Assembly: GCF_001298105.1 (NCBI RefSeq)
Contig: NZ_LGJH01000165.1
Coordinates: forward strand, 289,424 to 353,423
Source of the DNA: Novosphingobium sp. ST904
GTDB taxonomy: Bacteria > Pseudomonadota > Alphaproteobacteria > Sphingomonadales > Sphingomonadaceae
DNA length: 64,000 bases
Direction of reading: 5' to 3'
A model generated the notes under the pieces. That model worked only from the letters and a program-made list of their open reading frames with translations. It was not told the origin of the DNA and searched no databases. Shown piece by piece: positions 10,319-20,481 of this stretch. Positions within the stretch are counted from its first letter, which is position 1, and each line of letters begins with the position of its first letter. Both the position numbers and the translations under genes were made by a program.

Positions 10319-11026
10319 TCAGAAGGCGGCGCTGACCCAGAACAGCGCGGCGCCGTCGGCCCGGGCTCCCCGGCCGAGATCGGTGTCGATGTAGGATAGT
10401 CCCAGCGTGAGCGGCCCGAGGTTCGCATCCGCGCCGAGCGACCAGTCGTAATAGCCGCCGGGCCGAGGACTGATCGCGCCCTTGCTGCGGCCCCCATGGG
10501 CACGAAGCGTGAGCGGCGTCCGCGGGATCGGCACCGCCGCTTCTCCGTAAAGATAGAGGTGATCGCCCCCGAGCGCGGCCTGGTCCCAGCTATAGCCGCT
10601 GCCCAGAGTGGCCTGCATGGGGCCGAGGTCCTGCGTGAGCTTTGCCGTGGTTTCGAAGTATTCGATCTTCCCGGAACCCTCGCCGCCGGGATAGCTGTAG
10701 TAGGCCACCGCCACATCGACGCTGGTGTGGGGCGCCAGGCTTCCCGCCCACCCGGTGTAGAGATCCACTTCGGTCGCGCCGTAGCGTTCGCCCATGTCGA
10801 TGGAAGAGGCCCAGGTGCCGACGTAGATGCCGCTCTCATGAGACAGGTTGATCGTGGCCTGTACCGCCGGGTCTTTTCCCGTCAGCGAGATGCCCCTAAA
10901 GCGATAGTCGCTGATGATGGTAGCGCCGCCGGAAACGGTGAAGGCGGGAGTATCGGATTGGGCATGTGCGGCAATCGGCAACGACAACAGGGTCAGGGCG
11001 AACCCTGACGAAATGGCAAAACGCAT
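10319..11026 (-). CDS. TorF-family putative outer-membrane porin
   Basis: Beta-barrel protein of the TorF (TIGR02001-like) family, about 235 aa. The start at 11026 is chosen because it begins a good Sec signal (MRFAISSGFALTLLSLPIAAHA) and has an AGG-type ribosome site; a longer frame upstream adds no signal-like sequence. The mature N-terminus TVSGGATIISDYRFRGISLT is the family hallmark, and alternating aromatic strands run to a C-terminal Phe, as in outer-membrane barrels. It lies directly upstream of the chemoreceptor, suggesting that solute entry and sensing are linked. Substrate unknown. Confidence 0.85.
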   Translation of the reverse strand: MRFAISSGFALTLLSLPIAAHAQSDTPAFTVSGGATIISDYRFRGISLTGKDPAVQATINLSHESGIYVGTWASSIDMGERYGATEVDLYTGWAGSLAPHTSVDVAVAYYSYPGGEGSGKIEYFETTAKLTQDLGPMQATLGSGYSWDQAALGGDHLYLYGEAAVPIPRTPLTLRAHGGRSKGAISPRPGGYYDWSLGADANLGPLTLGLSYIDTDLGRGARADGAALFWVSAAF

Positions 11027-11172
11027 GGAAGTCCTATTCCGGGACAGATGAGGCAGTGCCATTATAGAAGGGGCACGCCCCGCACCGGGCGCTCACGCCG
11101 CAGGTTTGGCGGGGAATTCCGCTAATGCATTATGATTACGCGGAAATTATAACTTCATGCCGAAAAAGGGGC

Positions 11173-11934
11173 TCAACGAGCCGGACCGGCCTTGAGGCTG
11201 GCGGAGTCTATATGCCAGCGCAGCTGGGCGGGGCTCGCGCCGTCGACGTCGTTGACACGCCTTATCACATAGCTGCCGCGAAACGTCTGGTGATGCCCAT
11301 CGGCAAGGGTCGCATCCACCGTGACAGGCACCGGTTGATAGATCGACCCAGCCCCTGCGTCCCCCGGTTCGAGCCTGCCGATGGTAACCCTGGTGGATAC
11401 CGTTTGCGCAAAACCGGCCCTGAAGGTTTCGCGCGTCTGCCTTGGCGGTCCATCCTCGCCCCATTGCTGCCATGCAGTTTCGTAATCGCGCGCATCGAGC
11501 GCCGAATAGTAGCGCCTGACGACATCGGCTGCGGCTTCCATGCTCTTCGGTGCGGGGGTGCAGCCGGCCATCGGCGATCCCTTGCCATCGAACAGAGCGC
11601 AGCTTCGGGCAATCTCATCCTCGATCATCGCGCAGCTATTGGACACGTTGCAAGGCGGATGCGTTGCGGGAGAGACGGACCGGCACACCTCGACGCGGCG
11701 GGCTGCCGCCGCAGCACCGATCTGCTGCGAACAGGACAGCAGCGCGGAGCCGGAAGCCGTTGGCGCCTGCGTCCTTGATGGTTCCCTTATCGGCGGCGCC
11801 TCGGACAGGGTTGCGGCTAGAGGCGCCGAACTTGCCGCCGCCTTCTCGCCATCAGCGCCATCCGGCCCACCTGGCGATCCGCACGCCGTCACGGCCAGGG
11901 TCAGGATCGGGAGAACGGACGCCAGTTGCTTCAT
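11173..11934 (-). CDS. hypothetical lipoprotein with NTF2-like C-terminal half
   Basis: No assigned function. The start at 11934 gives a lipoprotein signal with lipobox LAVTAC at about residue 18, then a low-complexity Ala/Ser/Pro linker, a Cys-rich middle stretch (six Cys between about residues 67 and 125) and a C-terminal domain of about 115 residues. The phrase ADVVRRYYSALDARDYETAWQQW in that domain resembles NTF2-like/SnoaL folds used as small binding domains in secreted proteins. The Cys-rich part may be disulfide-bonded in the periplasm. It lies between the OprB and TorF porin genes on the same strand. Confidence 0.6.
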   Translation of the reverse strand: MKQLASVLPILTLAVTACGSPGGPDGADGEKAAASSAPLAATLSEAPPIREPSRTQAPTASGSALLSCSQQIGAAAAARRVEVCRSVSPATHPPCNVSNSCAMIEDEIARSCALFDGKGSPMAGCTPAPKSMEAAADVVRRYYSALDARDYETAWQQWGEDGPPRQTRETFRAGFAQTVSTRVTIGRLEPGDAGAGSIYQPVPVTVDATLADGHHQTFRGSYVIRRVNDVDGASPAQLRWHIDSASLKAGPAR

Positions 11935-12018
11935 TTCCAGGGTTCCTCGTGCCAACCTGCCGATGCGAGACGGAAGGATCAACGCACGGGAGCCCGTATC
12001 GGATGCCGGAGCGCATTC

Positions 12019-13367
12019 TCAGAACTGCATCTTGACCTGACAGCCGAGCGCGAGGGCATTGGGCGTATTGCGGAAACCGAAGGCACCCGGCTCGATGATG
12101 TACTGAATGTCGGGACGGAGGCTCAGCCAGCGGCGCAGTTGCAGGCCGTAGCTCAGTTCGATCGCGGTCTCCCCGGCAGGCAGCGCGGCATATCCTCCCG
12201 GCAGGGGATTGGCTTCGACATGGGCCCGGCGAAGACGCGGATCGACCACGGCATGCGTGAAGCCGAGCGCAATCGAATCCGCATCACGTCCCCGGAAGGT
12301 GCCCGTCTTGACGAGCCCTGCCGCATACCAACGGGTGATCTGGCCAGAGATCGCGGGATTGGCGGTGAACTGGCCGAAGATCGACAGTCCGCGATTGCCC
12401 TGCCCTTCGCGCAGGATCATCTGGTCAGCCAGCAGGTAGACGCCGTAGCGCCCCCGGACCGTGCCGCCGCCGCCCTGACGGGTCACACGCGAAGTGTCGT
12501 AGTAGACGCCAAGCTTGTAATGGCCGGGCAGCGAACGGCTGTCCTTCGCCGCGCCGGGATCGTATTCGACTTCCAGCGGCAGGAGTACCCCGGTGGTTCC
12601 TCCGGCAAAGGGGTTGAAGGCGTTTTCCTCGTCGTTGAGGCGGGGATTGACCTGGAAGGCGCCGGTCCTGACGATAATGTCCGAACGCAACTTGTAGCGC
12701 ACCGCCGCGCCCCACCTGGCATTGGGGTAATTGTACCATCCGCTGTCGCCGGAAAGCGAAAGAGGGTGGGCGCAGAACGCGGCGTTCACGAAGTTGCAGC
12801 CGATCGGCATACCGCCCAGATCGTTGCCCATCGCAAAATAGCCCATCCGCAGGTTGAGCTTGCCCTCCAGGAGGTTCTGCTCCCAACTCGCCTCGGTGAG
12901 CCGCGCGTAGTAGCCGCCTGCCGCTTCCTGAATGGGCAGCCGGTTGCCTACGTAGTCCGAGGAAATGCCTACGCCGCGCCGGTCGTTGAATGTGAGGTGC
13001 AGCGTCGCACCTTCCCATCCTGCAAGCCGGTCCATGTCGAAGTCCGCGCCAATGCGGACCTGCTGGACATAGGCGGTGCCCCGCTTGAGCCCTCCGTCCA
13101 CCGCTGAAAAGGTCTCGGAAACATAGTCGCCCCGGAACGTGACGCCGGCCGTCTTGAGCTGCGTGCGCAGTCCGCCCCAGTCACCCGTGAGCGTATCGCG
13201 CGCCGCCGGCTGGGGAGCGGGCGCTGCCGCTGCCGGAAGGGTGGTGACTTGCGCGGTCTGCTGCGCTTCGCCGTTTCCTCGGCACGGGCATCGACCGCCG
13301 CAAACGGGGCGGAAACCATAAGGCCGCAGCCGGCCAGACGCGTGAATCTATCCAAACGATGGGCCAT
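12019..13367 (-). CDS. oprB: OprB-family carbohydrate-selective porin, frameshifted
   Basis: Outer-membrane barrel admitting sugars, in the same direction as and downstream of the glucose dehydrogenase. The start at 13367 has a very strong GGAGGAGGGGG site and a signal peptide ending AAVDARAEE. One base is missing near 13255-13260; the next frame continues QQTAQVTTLP and then the OprB hallmark TGDWGGLRTQLKTAGVTF. Restored length is about 449 aa, normal for the family; the barrel ends in QVKMQF with the terminal Phe needed for assembly. With the dehydrogenase it suggests glucose uptake and periplasmic oxidation. Confidence 0.86.
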
Positions 13368-13464
13368 GGCCCCCTCCTCCCCCGACGCCTCGGGAAGAGA
13401 CGCAGGACCAATATGTCTTGAAGAATGGATGAGGGCGGAAGGCTGTGTTCCGCCCCCGAAAGCG

Positions 13465-15891
13465 TTACGGCAGCTTATAGGCGATCACATAGTCACCGCG
13501 ATCGGGCGACTGCCGCGCACCGCCGGCGGTGATGACCACGTACTGCTTGCCGGTCTTCGGCGACTTGTAGCTCATCGGGCCGCCCTGGCTGCCCACCGGC
13601 AGACGGGCCTTCCAGATTTCCTTGCCGTTCGCCGAATTGAAGGCGCGCAGATAGTAGTCCTGGGTGCCTGCGATGAACACGAGACCGCCCTGCGTCGCCA
13701 GCGTGCCGCCCAGCGTTGGCAGACCGATCGGTATCGGCAGGCCCATCTTGATGCCCATCGGGCCGGTATCGCGAACCGTGCCGACCGGAACCTGCCACTT
13801 GATCTTGCGGGTCTTCATGTCGATCGCCGTCAGCGTGCCGAAAGGCGGAGCCTGGCAGGGAACGCCCAGCGCGGAAAGGAAGCGATCCTTGACCACGGAA
13901 TAGGGCGTGCCCTTCAGGGGAACGCTGCCCATGCCGGTATTGACCGCCTCACCCGCGGCGCCCGCCTTGCCCGCCTGCTCCTTCGTCTGCGGGAACATCT
14001 GCACCCAAAGGCCGAGACGCATGTCGTTGGCAAAGATCGTGCCGGTGGTCGGGTCTGTCGAAAGTCCGCCCCAGTTCATTCCGCCGAGCGATCCGGGGAA
14101 GCTGAGCGACTTGTCCGTGCCCGGCGCGGTGTAGAGCCCTTCGTAACGCATGCCCTTGAAGGCAATGCGGCACATCAGCTGGTCGAACGGCGTTGCGCCC
14201 CACATGTCGGCTTCGGTCAGCGGACCGACGCCGATCTGCGGCATGCCGACCGACTTGGGCTGCACGAGCGAATAGGGCTCGTTCGGGATATTGGCAGCCT
14301 TCACCCTGACATTCGCGACTTCCGTCAGCGGTTTGCCGGTGGTCCGGTCAAGGACATAGAGCTGGCCTGCCTTGGTGCCGAATACCAGCGCGGGCACGGT
14401 CTTGCCGTTCTTGGCAAAGTCGATGAAGCTCGGCTGCATCGGCAGGTCGAAGTCCCAGAGGTCGTTGTGAACGGTCTGGAAATGCCACTTTTCCTTGCCC
14501 GTCGTCGCGTCGAGCGCGAGCATCGAGGCGCCGTACTCGTGGTCGAGCGCGCTGCGGGTGACGCCGTAGAGATCGACCGAGGCGCTGCCCACCGGCATGA
14601 TCACCGCGTTCGTCGCCGGGTCATAGGACATCGCCGCCCAGACGTTGGGAGTGGAGCGGGTGTAGGTCTTTCCTGCGGCAGGCATGCCGGTGATCGCGGG
14701 GTTGCCCGGATCGAATGCCCAGCGCAGCTTGCCGGTAACGACATCGAAGCCGCGCATGACGCCGCCGGGCATGTCCACCTGCACGTTGTCCGCCACGCGG
14801 CCGCCGACCACGACGGTCGTCCCCGCCAGCGTGGGCGCCGAGGTGAGCTGGTACTGCGGGTCGGGCGCGTTGCCGAGGCCAGCCTTGAGGTCTACGCGGC
14901 CGCCGTTGCCGAAGTCCGGACAGAACTTCCCGGTATCCGCATCGAGAGCGACCAGTTCGGCGTTGATGGTGTTCATCAGGATGCGGCGCAGGCACGGCGC
15001 GCCCTCGGCAACGGTGACGGCCGGGACCGGAGTTGAGCCCGGCACGTCAGGCTGCCGAAGCGGGGCCTTCGCATCGAAATAGGCCAGACCGCGGCAACGC
15101 ATCCAGACAGAGGCCTTGGCGTTGATGATCGTTTTCCACTTCTCCCTGCCGGTATCGGCATCGAGCGCGATCACGTTATTATGCGGCGTGCAGACGAACA
15201 CGGTATCGCCGACCTGAAGCGGCGTGTTCTGGTCTTCGGCGCCGTTGCCGTCACTCACCGCGACATCGCCGGTCCGATAGGTCCATGCGACCTTGAGATC
15301 CTTTACATTGTCGCGGTTGATCTGATCGAGCGCGACAAAACGGCTACCACCGCTGGTGTTGCCGTATGCTTCCCAGTTCTTCTGCTCATGCGCGGCATCG
15401 ACGGGAACGAGTCCGCCCATGTCCCCCGAGAATGCCACGGTCGGATGCGCAACGAACATCGCGGCAAAGCCGGACGCGGAACACAGGGCCAGCACGCCCC
15501 CGATCGCCAGGGACGGTCCCCAGGCACGTTTGCCGGCAACGGCACCGCGCAGCAGCGGATAGGACAGCGCGATCACGGTCGCGCCGACGCCCATTGCCAG
15601 CAGGCGCGAGATCAGCGGCCAGAACGAAAGGCCCACTTCCCACAAGGCCCAGACTATCGTGCAGAGGAAAGTGGCGCCGAAAACGAGAGCGCCCGCCGGG
15701 CGTCGGCGAGCGATGAGGAAGCCGGATACGAGCAGCGCGAGGCCCGCGATCACGAAGTAGAAACTGCCGCCGAGGCTGGCGAGCTTTGCCCCGCCTGCGG
15801 TGAAGAAGATCCCTGCTAGCAGCACCACCGCGCCGAGCAGCCAAAGCCATGCTCTTGTCAGCAGACTACCGTCGTTCTTCGTGCCTGGCAT
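13465..15891 (-). CDS. gcd: membrane-bound PQQ-dependent glucose dehydrogenase
   Basis: Oxidises glucose (and similar aldoses) to gluconolactone on the periplasmic side and passes electrons to ubiquinone. The ATG at 15891 is chosen over one 33 codons upstream because AAGGAGG sits just before it. Five N-terminal membrane helices fill about residues 10-140, then the eight-bladed PQQ propeller begins at AYGNTSGGSRFVALDQIN; quinoprotein W-motif repeats such as ALDADTGREKW are visible. The length of 808 aa matches Gcd. The oprB gene follows 97 bases downstream. Genes for PQQ synthesis are not in the window. Confidence 0.93.
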   Translation of the reverse strand: MPGTKNDGSLLTRAWLWLLGAVVLLAGIFFTAGGAKLASLGGSFYFVIAGLALLVSGFLIARRRPAGALVFGATFLCTIVWALWEVGLSFWPLISRLLAMGVGATVIALSYPLLRGAVAGKRAWGPSLAIGGVLALCSASGFAAMFVAHPTVAFSGDMGGLVPVDAAHEQKNWEAYGNTSGGSRFVALDQINRDNVKDLKVAWTYRTGDVAVSDGNGAEDQNTPLQVGDTVFVCTPHNNVIALDADTGREKWKTIINAKASVWMRCRGLAYFDAKAPLRQPDVPGSTPVPAVTVAEGAPCLRRILMNTINAELVALDADTGKFCPDFGNGGRVDLKAGLGNAPDPQYQLTSAPTLAGTTVVVGGRVADNVQVDMPGGVMRGFDVVTGKLRWAFDPGNPAITGMPAAGKTYTRSTPNVWAAMSYDPATNAVIMPVGSASVDLYGVTRSALDHEYGASMLALDATTGKEKWHFQTVHNDLWDFDLPMQPSFIDFAKNGKTVPALVFGTKAGQLYVLDRTTGKPLTEVANVRVKAANIPNEPYSLVQPKSVGMPQIGVGPLTEADMWGATPFDQLMCRIAFKGMRYEGLYTAPGTDKSLSFPGSLGGMNWGGLSTDPTTGTIFANDMRLGLWVQMFPQTKEQAGKAGAAGEAVNTGMGSVPLKGTPYSVVKDRFLSALGVPCQAPPFGTLTAIDMKTRKIKWQVPVGTVRDTGPMGIKMGLPIPIGLPTLGGTLATQGGLVFIAGTQDYYLRAFNSANGKEIWKARLPVGSQGGPMSYKSPKTGKQYVVITAGGARQSPDRGDYVIAYKLP

Positions 15892-16381
15892 CCGGCACCT
15901 CCTTCGTTTCCTGCAATTATACTCAAAGAAGCCAACAAGGCCACGCAAATGCATGAAACCGCTCAGGGCATGAACGGCTATGCGATCCATTTGTCAGATG
16001 CCGCGCACGGAGCAGTGGAACTCGGCGCGTCTCCTGATTACGCGACCTCTCTACCGGCGTTCGCCGACGGAAGAGATGGATCGCCCAGGACAGGGATGCC
16101 CGCGCCTATGCGCGTGCTCCGGAACGGCTGCCAATTTGAAATGTGCAGCAGGGATTACGAACCCGGAATACAGCGCAATCCTGGACCCATCATAATGGCA
16201 TGGTGATATGCCCTGGCGTTATGGGCCGCGCCCTGCCCGCCTGCAGGCAACAGCCGGTCGTGCCGCGCCCCGGTCGGCCCCGCCTTTCGGCCGCTCGCCT
16301 TGCCGCAGTGCAACAAACTCCATACGACTGGATTGCAGCTACTCCCTCCCATCACATTTCCGGGTCTGCTCGCTCTCCTTC
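15892..16381. other. 490-bp divergent intergenic region (gcd / beta-glucosidase)
   Basis: No convincing gene: the short frames here lack family features and ribosome sites. A TATAAT hexamer on the minus strand at 15916-15921 sits 25 bases before the gcd start and is its likely -10 element, although no good -35 is visible. The rest presumably holds the beta-glucosidase promoter and control sites; I see no strong palindrome. Confidence 0.5.
15916..15921 (-). promoter_or_regulatory. candidate -10 element of gcd
   Basis: A perfect TATAAT on the minus strand, 25 bases upstream of the gcd start codon and about 15 bases before its ribosome site. The region 17 bases further upstream (TGGCCT) is a poor -35, so activator dependence or chance is possible. 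Confidence 0.4.
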
Positions 16382-18651
16382 ATGAACCTAGATCGCCGTA
16401 GCATCCTGTCCGGCATCGCCGGTGGCGCATTCGCTTTCACTGTCCCTCGTGCGGCGCTTGGAGCTGACGATGTCCAGCGCGTGGACGACCTGATCGCGCG
16501 GATGACGATAGAGGAAAAGGCCGGGCAGATGACCTGCCTTGCCGACAGTTTCCGGCCCTTCAACCCGCCCAATCCGCAAGCCGGTATCCAGGACGAGAAG
16601 CGGCTGGCGCAGGAAGTCCGCAAGGGCAGGGTCGGCTGCCTGTTCAATGGCATCGGTGTTGTCGGAGCCCGCCGGGCGCAGGAGATAGCGGTAAAGGAAA
16701 GCCGCCTCGGCATCCCCCTGCTCTTCGCCGGAGACGTGATCCACGGCCTCAAGACGATCTTCCCGGTTCCCCTTGCCGAAGCGGCGAGCTTCGACCCATC
16801 GCTTGCCGAACGCACCGCCCGCGCCATGGCCATAGAGGCGACGGCGGCCGGCCTCCATCTGACGTTTGCGCCGATGGCGGACGTGGCCCGGGACCAGCGC
16901 TGGGGCCGCGTGGTGGAAGGTTCGGGCGAGGACGTGACGCTGACCGCGCTGCTTTCCGCCGCGCGGGTTCGCGGTTTCCAGGGCCGGGACTTGCGACGCG
17001 ACGATTCGCTGCTTGCCTGCCCAAAGCATTTCGCAGCCTACGGTGCGGTGGCCGGCGGCCTGGAGTACGGCAGCGTCGATATCAGCGACGAAACCCTGCG
17101 CGAAACCCACCTTCCGCCCTTCGATGCCGCCTTTGCTGCCGGCGCACTGACCACGATGGCAGCCTTCAGCGAGATCAACGGCGTTCCCGCCACCGCTGAT
17201 CGCGCGCTGCTCACCGATCTCCTGCGCGGCGAGATGCAGTTTCGCGGCTTCGTTTTCTCCGATTACACCGCCGACGAGGAACTGATCGCTCACGGCTACG
17301 CCGAGGACGAGCGCGATGCCGCCCGCCTCGCGGTGCTTGCCGGTGTCGACATGTCCATGCAGAGCGGGCTCTATGTCCGCTATTTGCCGGAACTGGTGAA
17401 GAGCGGAGCCGTGCCGATGGGCACGGTCGACGTCGCCGTGCGCCGCATCCTTTACGTCAAGGCGGCGATGGGGCTCTTCGAGAATCCATGGCGATCGCTT
17501 GACGAAAACGGGGAACGGAGCCGGATCGGTACCAGCGCTCACCGCGCGCTGGCCCGTGAATCGGCAGCCCGTTCCATTGTATTGCTCAAGAACAGCGGCA
17601 TTCTTCCGATCGATGCCCGCAAGACCGGAAAGATCGCGCTGATCGGGCCGTTCGCCGAAGATAAGGACAACGTCTATGGCCCATGGGCCTTCTACGGCGA
17701 TCCGGGCCAGGGCGTGGATATCGCCAGCGGTCTGCGCGCCGCGCTGCCCGATCCTTCCGACCTGATCGTCGTTCAGGGCAGCGGCATCGAAGGGCCTGTC
17801 GCGGGCGGCATTGCCAAGGCCGTGGAAGCCGCCAAGGCCTGCGATATCGTGCTGCTGGCGATCGGTGAGTCCCAGACGATGTCCGGGGAAGCCCAGTCCC
17901 GCACCACTATCGAGATTCCTCCCGCCCAACAGGCGTTGGCCGATGCCGTGGCAGCGGCGGGAAGCCTGTTGTCGTGCTGCTCCGGCATGGGCGGGCGCTG
18001 GCCCTTCATGACAGCGTCGCGAATGCGCAGGCGATCCTTGCCACCTGGTTCCTCGGATCGGAAAGCGGCCATGCCATTGCCGATATCGTGTTCGGGAAGG
18101 CGGACCCTTCGGGCAAGTTGCCGGTGAGTTTCCCTTGGGAATCCGGTCAGGAACCGTTCTTCTACGATCGCAAGTCGACCGGGCGCCCCGTGGTGGACAG
18201 CCGCACCGAATATCGCGCCCGCTACACGACAACCGACAACAGCGCGCGCTTCCCGTTCGGCCACGGCCTCAGCTACACGCAGTTTGCGCTCGATCAGCTC
18301 AAGCTCTCGGATGAGGTCATGCGCTGGAACGAAACCATCGAGATCAGCGCGCGCCTCACGAACAAGGGCGATCGGCGGGGCAGCGAAGTCGTGCAACTCT
18401 ATATGCGGGACCGTGTTGCAAGCCGGACCCGTCCGATCCGCGAACTGAAGCGCATGTCCCGGGTTTCGCTCGAACCGGGGGAATCCCGGACCGTCCGCTT
18501 CACGCTGTCGCGCAAGGACCTTGAATTCGTGGGTGCCGGAAACCGCAGGATTGCGGAACCCGGCCTGTTCGACCTGTGGATCGGCCAGTCTTCGACGGAC
18601 GGCCTCCACGGGCAGGTAACGCTCTATGCCGACGTGCCTTCCAAAACATGA
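16382..18651 (+). CDS. GH3-family beta-glucosidase, Tat-type signal, frameshifted
   Basis: Glycoside hydrolase releasing glucose from beta-glucosides in the periplasm. The ATG at 16382 begins a twin-arginine-like signal (LDRRSILSG) ending near AALGADD. Family landmarks: CPKHFAAYG, the nucleophile Asp294 in VFSDYTADEE, and a C-terminal fibronectin-III-like domain (SEVVQLYMRD). One G is missing from a G-run at 17959-17961; the next frame continues GKPVVVLLRHGRALAL. Restored length is about 756 aa, as for BglX-type enzymes. It diverges from gcd-oprB, consistent with glucoside cleavage feeding periplasmic glucose oxidation. Confidence 0.9.
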
Positions 18652-18885
18652 CCTTGCGGGCTCAGGCGCTCTCAAACATCTACAAGGCATGAGCGCCCCC
18701 GTTGCCGTCTACGACCGGCTAACGTCGGCGGGGCCCATTCATGCCAAATTCACCATGGAATTCATCCGGATAGGGAAAACTCCACATCCCCGCTGGACGC
18801 CGCCGCGCTTGTCCCAGTAAGCATACTTGCCCGGGGGCCAGAAAGCCGGGCTCGCAGGGCGCAGGCAGATGATCGGTTCGCAACG

Positions 18886-20472
18886 ATGAAGGCGAATGAG
18901 GAAACCCCGGGACCGGGCGGTGAGCGCCGCTTCCGGGCCTTCCTCAGCTATAGTCACGCGGACGAGCATTTCGCACGCAAGCTTCATCAATGGCTGGAAT
19001 CCTACCGTATTCCGCCAAGGTTGGTCGGCTCGGCAACACCGATGGGCCATGTGCCGCCGCGCCTCTCGCCCATCTTCCGGGATCGCGCGGAACTTCCGGC
19101 GGCATCTAGCCTCGACGAGGAAGTGCGCCAGGCGCTCTCCCAGTCCGATGCGCTGCTCGTGCTGTGCTCTCCGGCAGCGAGGGCTTCGCGCTGGGTCGAT
19201 GCGGAAATCGCGCTCTTTCGCAGTCTCCACCCCGATCGGCCGATCATCGCGGCTCTGGTCCTGGGCGATCCGGCAGTCAGTTTTCCCTCCGCGCTTCTCG
19301 AACCCGATGCGGAAGGCGTGGTGCGGGAGCCGATTGCAGCCGATTTCCGGCCCGACCACGATGGTACCCGCCTTGCCCGCCTGAAGATCGTCGCCGGCCT
19401 GACCGGCGTGGCGCTCGACCAGATTATCCAGCGCGATGCCCAGAGACAATTGCGCCGTGTGATCGCCATCACGCTGCTTACGGTTCTGCTTACCCTATCG
19501 ATGGCCCTCATGCTGATCTTCGCGTTGCGCGCGCGGATGGAAGCCGAGCATCAACGTCAGCAGGCCGAGGGATTGATAGAATTCATGTTGACCGACCTCA
19601 GGCAGAGGCTGGAAGGCGTCGGCCGGCTGGACGTGCTCCAGTCCGTTAACAAACGCGCACTAGACTATTACGCCGACCAGTCCGACCTCAAGACCCTGCC
19701 GGCCGACTCGCTCGAACGCCGCGCCCGAATTCTGCACGCCATGGGAGAGGACGACCACAAGCGTGGTGACGTAGCCGGAGCGCTGGCGAAGTTCAGCGAA
19801 GCGCACCGTGTGACCGGCGCCCTACTGGCGGCAAGCCCGCAGGATCCGCCACGGCTCTTCGCCCATGCCCAGAGCGAGTTCTGGTTGGGCTATGTCGATT
19901 TCATCGACTACCGGTATGAAAAGGCCCTGCCGCGCTTCATCGCCTATCGCGGACTTGCCGAGCAATTGGTCAGGCTTGTCCCGGGCGATCAGTCCTACTG
20001 GCGCGAACTGGCCTATGCCCAGGGCAACATCTGCACGATCGCGGTCACGCGGCGCGGCCCGGAAAAGCAGCTCGCGGAATGCAGCGATGCGCTCGCCACG
20101 ATGGAGCGCGTGGGCAGAATGGTCCCCGGCGATTTCAGCGTCAAGGCGGACATCGCCAACCGCCATGCCTGGATGGCGGATGCCCTGCGCGTGCAGGGCA
20201 GGAACGTCGACGCGCTGCATGAACGCGCGCAGCAGGCGGCTATCGTGCAGCGCCTGCTAAAGGACGATCCTAAGAACGTCAGCTACCTCCAGGACTGGAT
20301 GCTGGCGCGATATTCAATGTCGCAATTGCTCAATTCGCTGGGCGAGCGGCACAGAGCCGAGAAAATGCGAGAGGATGCTCGTCGCGATGTCGAGCGATTG
20401 ATCGAATCGGATCCCGAGAACAACGATTGGCGCTTGTGGAAGGCCAAGCTGACCAAACCCCTCGATAAATAG
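18886..20472 (+). CDS. TIR-domain membrane protein with TPR-like C-terminus
   Basis: First gene of a three-gene unit. Residues about 16-170 form a TIR domain: FLSYSHADE opens it and IFRDRAELPAASSLDEEV follows. Glu107 lies four residues after Trp103 in SRWVDAEIA, the spacing of the catalytic glutamate in NAD-cleaving TIR domains such as SARM1, so NADase or cyclising activity is possible. A single membrane helix spans about 191-214, then a charged coiled segment, then alpha-helical TPR-like repeats to residue 528 with many Trp/Tyr/Ala packing positions. The TIR would be cytoplasmic and the repeats periplasmic if the helix crosses once. The next gene starts 9 bases after the stop. Confidence 0.88.
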   Translation: MKANEETPGPGGERRFRAFLSYSHADEHFARKLHQWLESYRIPPRLVGSATPMGHVPPRLSPIFRDRAELPAASSLDEEVRQALSQSDALLVLCSPAARASRWVDAEIALFRSLHPDRPIIAALVLGDPAVSFPSALLEPDAEGVVREPIAADFRPDHDGTRLARLKIVAGLTGVALDQIIQRDAQRQLRRVIAITLLTVLLTLSMALMLIFALRARMEAEHQRQQAEGLIEFMLTDLRQRLEGVGRLDVLQSVNKRALDYYADQSDLKTLPADSLERRARILHAMGEDDHKRGDVAGALAKFSEAHRVTGALLAASPQDPPRLFAHAQSEFWLGYVDFIDYRYEKALPRFIAYRGLAEQLVRLVPGDQSYWRELAYAQGNICTIAVTRRGPEKQLAECSDALATMERVGRMVPGDFSVKADIANRHAWMADALRVQGRNVDALHERAQQAAIVQRLLKDDPKNVSYLQDWMLARYSMSQLLNSLGERHRAEKMREDARRDVERLIESDPENNDWRLWKAKLTKPLDK

Positions 20473-20481
20473 GAACCCATC

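Noticed and set aside
11027..11172. Possible promoter with TATAAT-like hexamers before the TorF porin
   Set aside because: Hexamers occur on both strands of a short AT-rich patch and none has a matching -35 at proper spacing; not listed as a feature.
13249..15036. 595-codon plus-strand open frame opposite glucose dehydrogenase and oprB
   Set aside because: Same reason: codon-bias shadow with no family features or ribosome site.
15949..16206. Small plus-strand open frames in the gcd/beta-glucosidase gap
   Set aside because: No ribosome site, no domain, and two frames are open at once, as expected by chance in GC-rich DNA.
18665..18697. 7-bp inverted repeat GGCGCTC / GAGCGCC after the beta-glucosidase gene
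   Set aside because: 19-base loop, short stem and no T-run; too weak to call a terminator.
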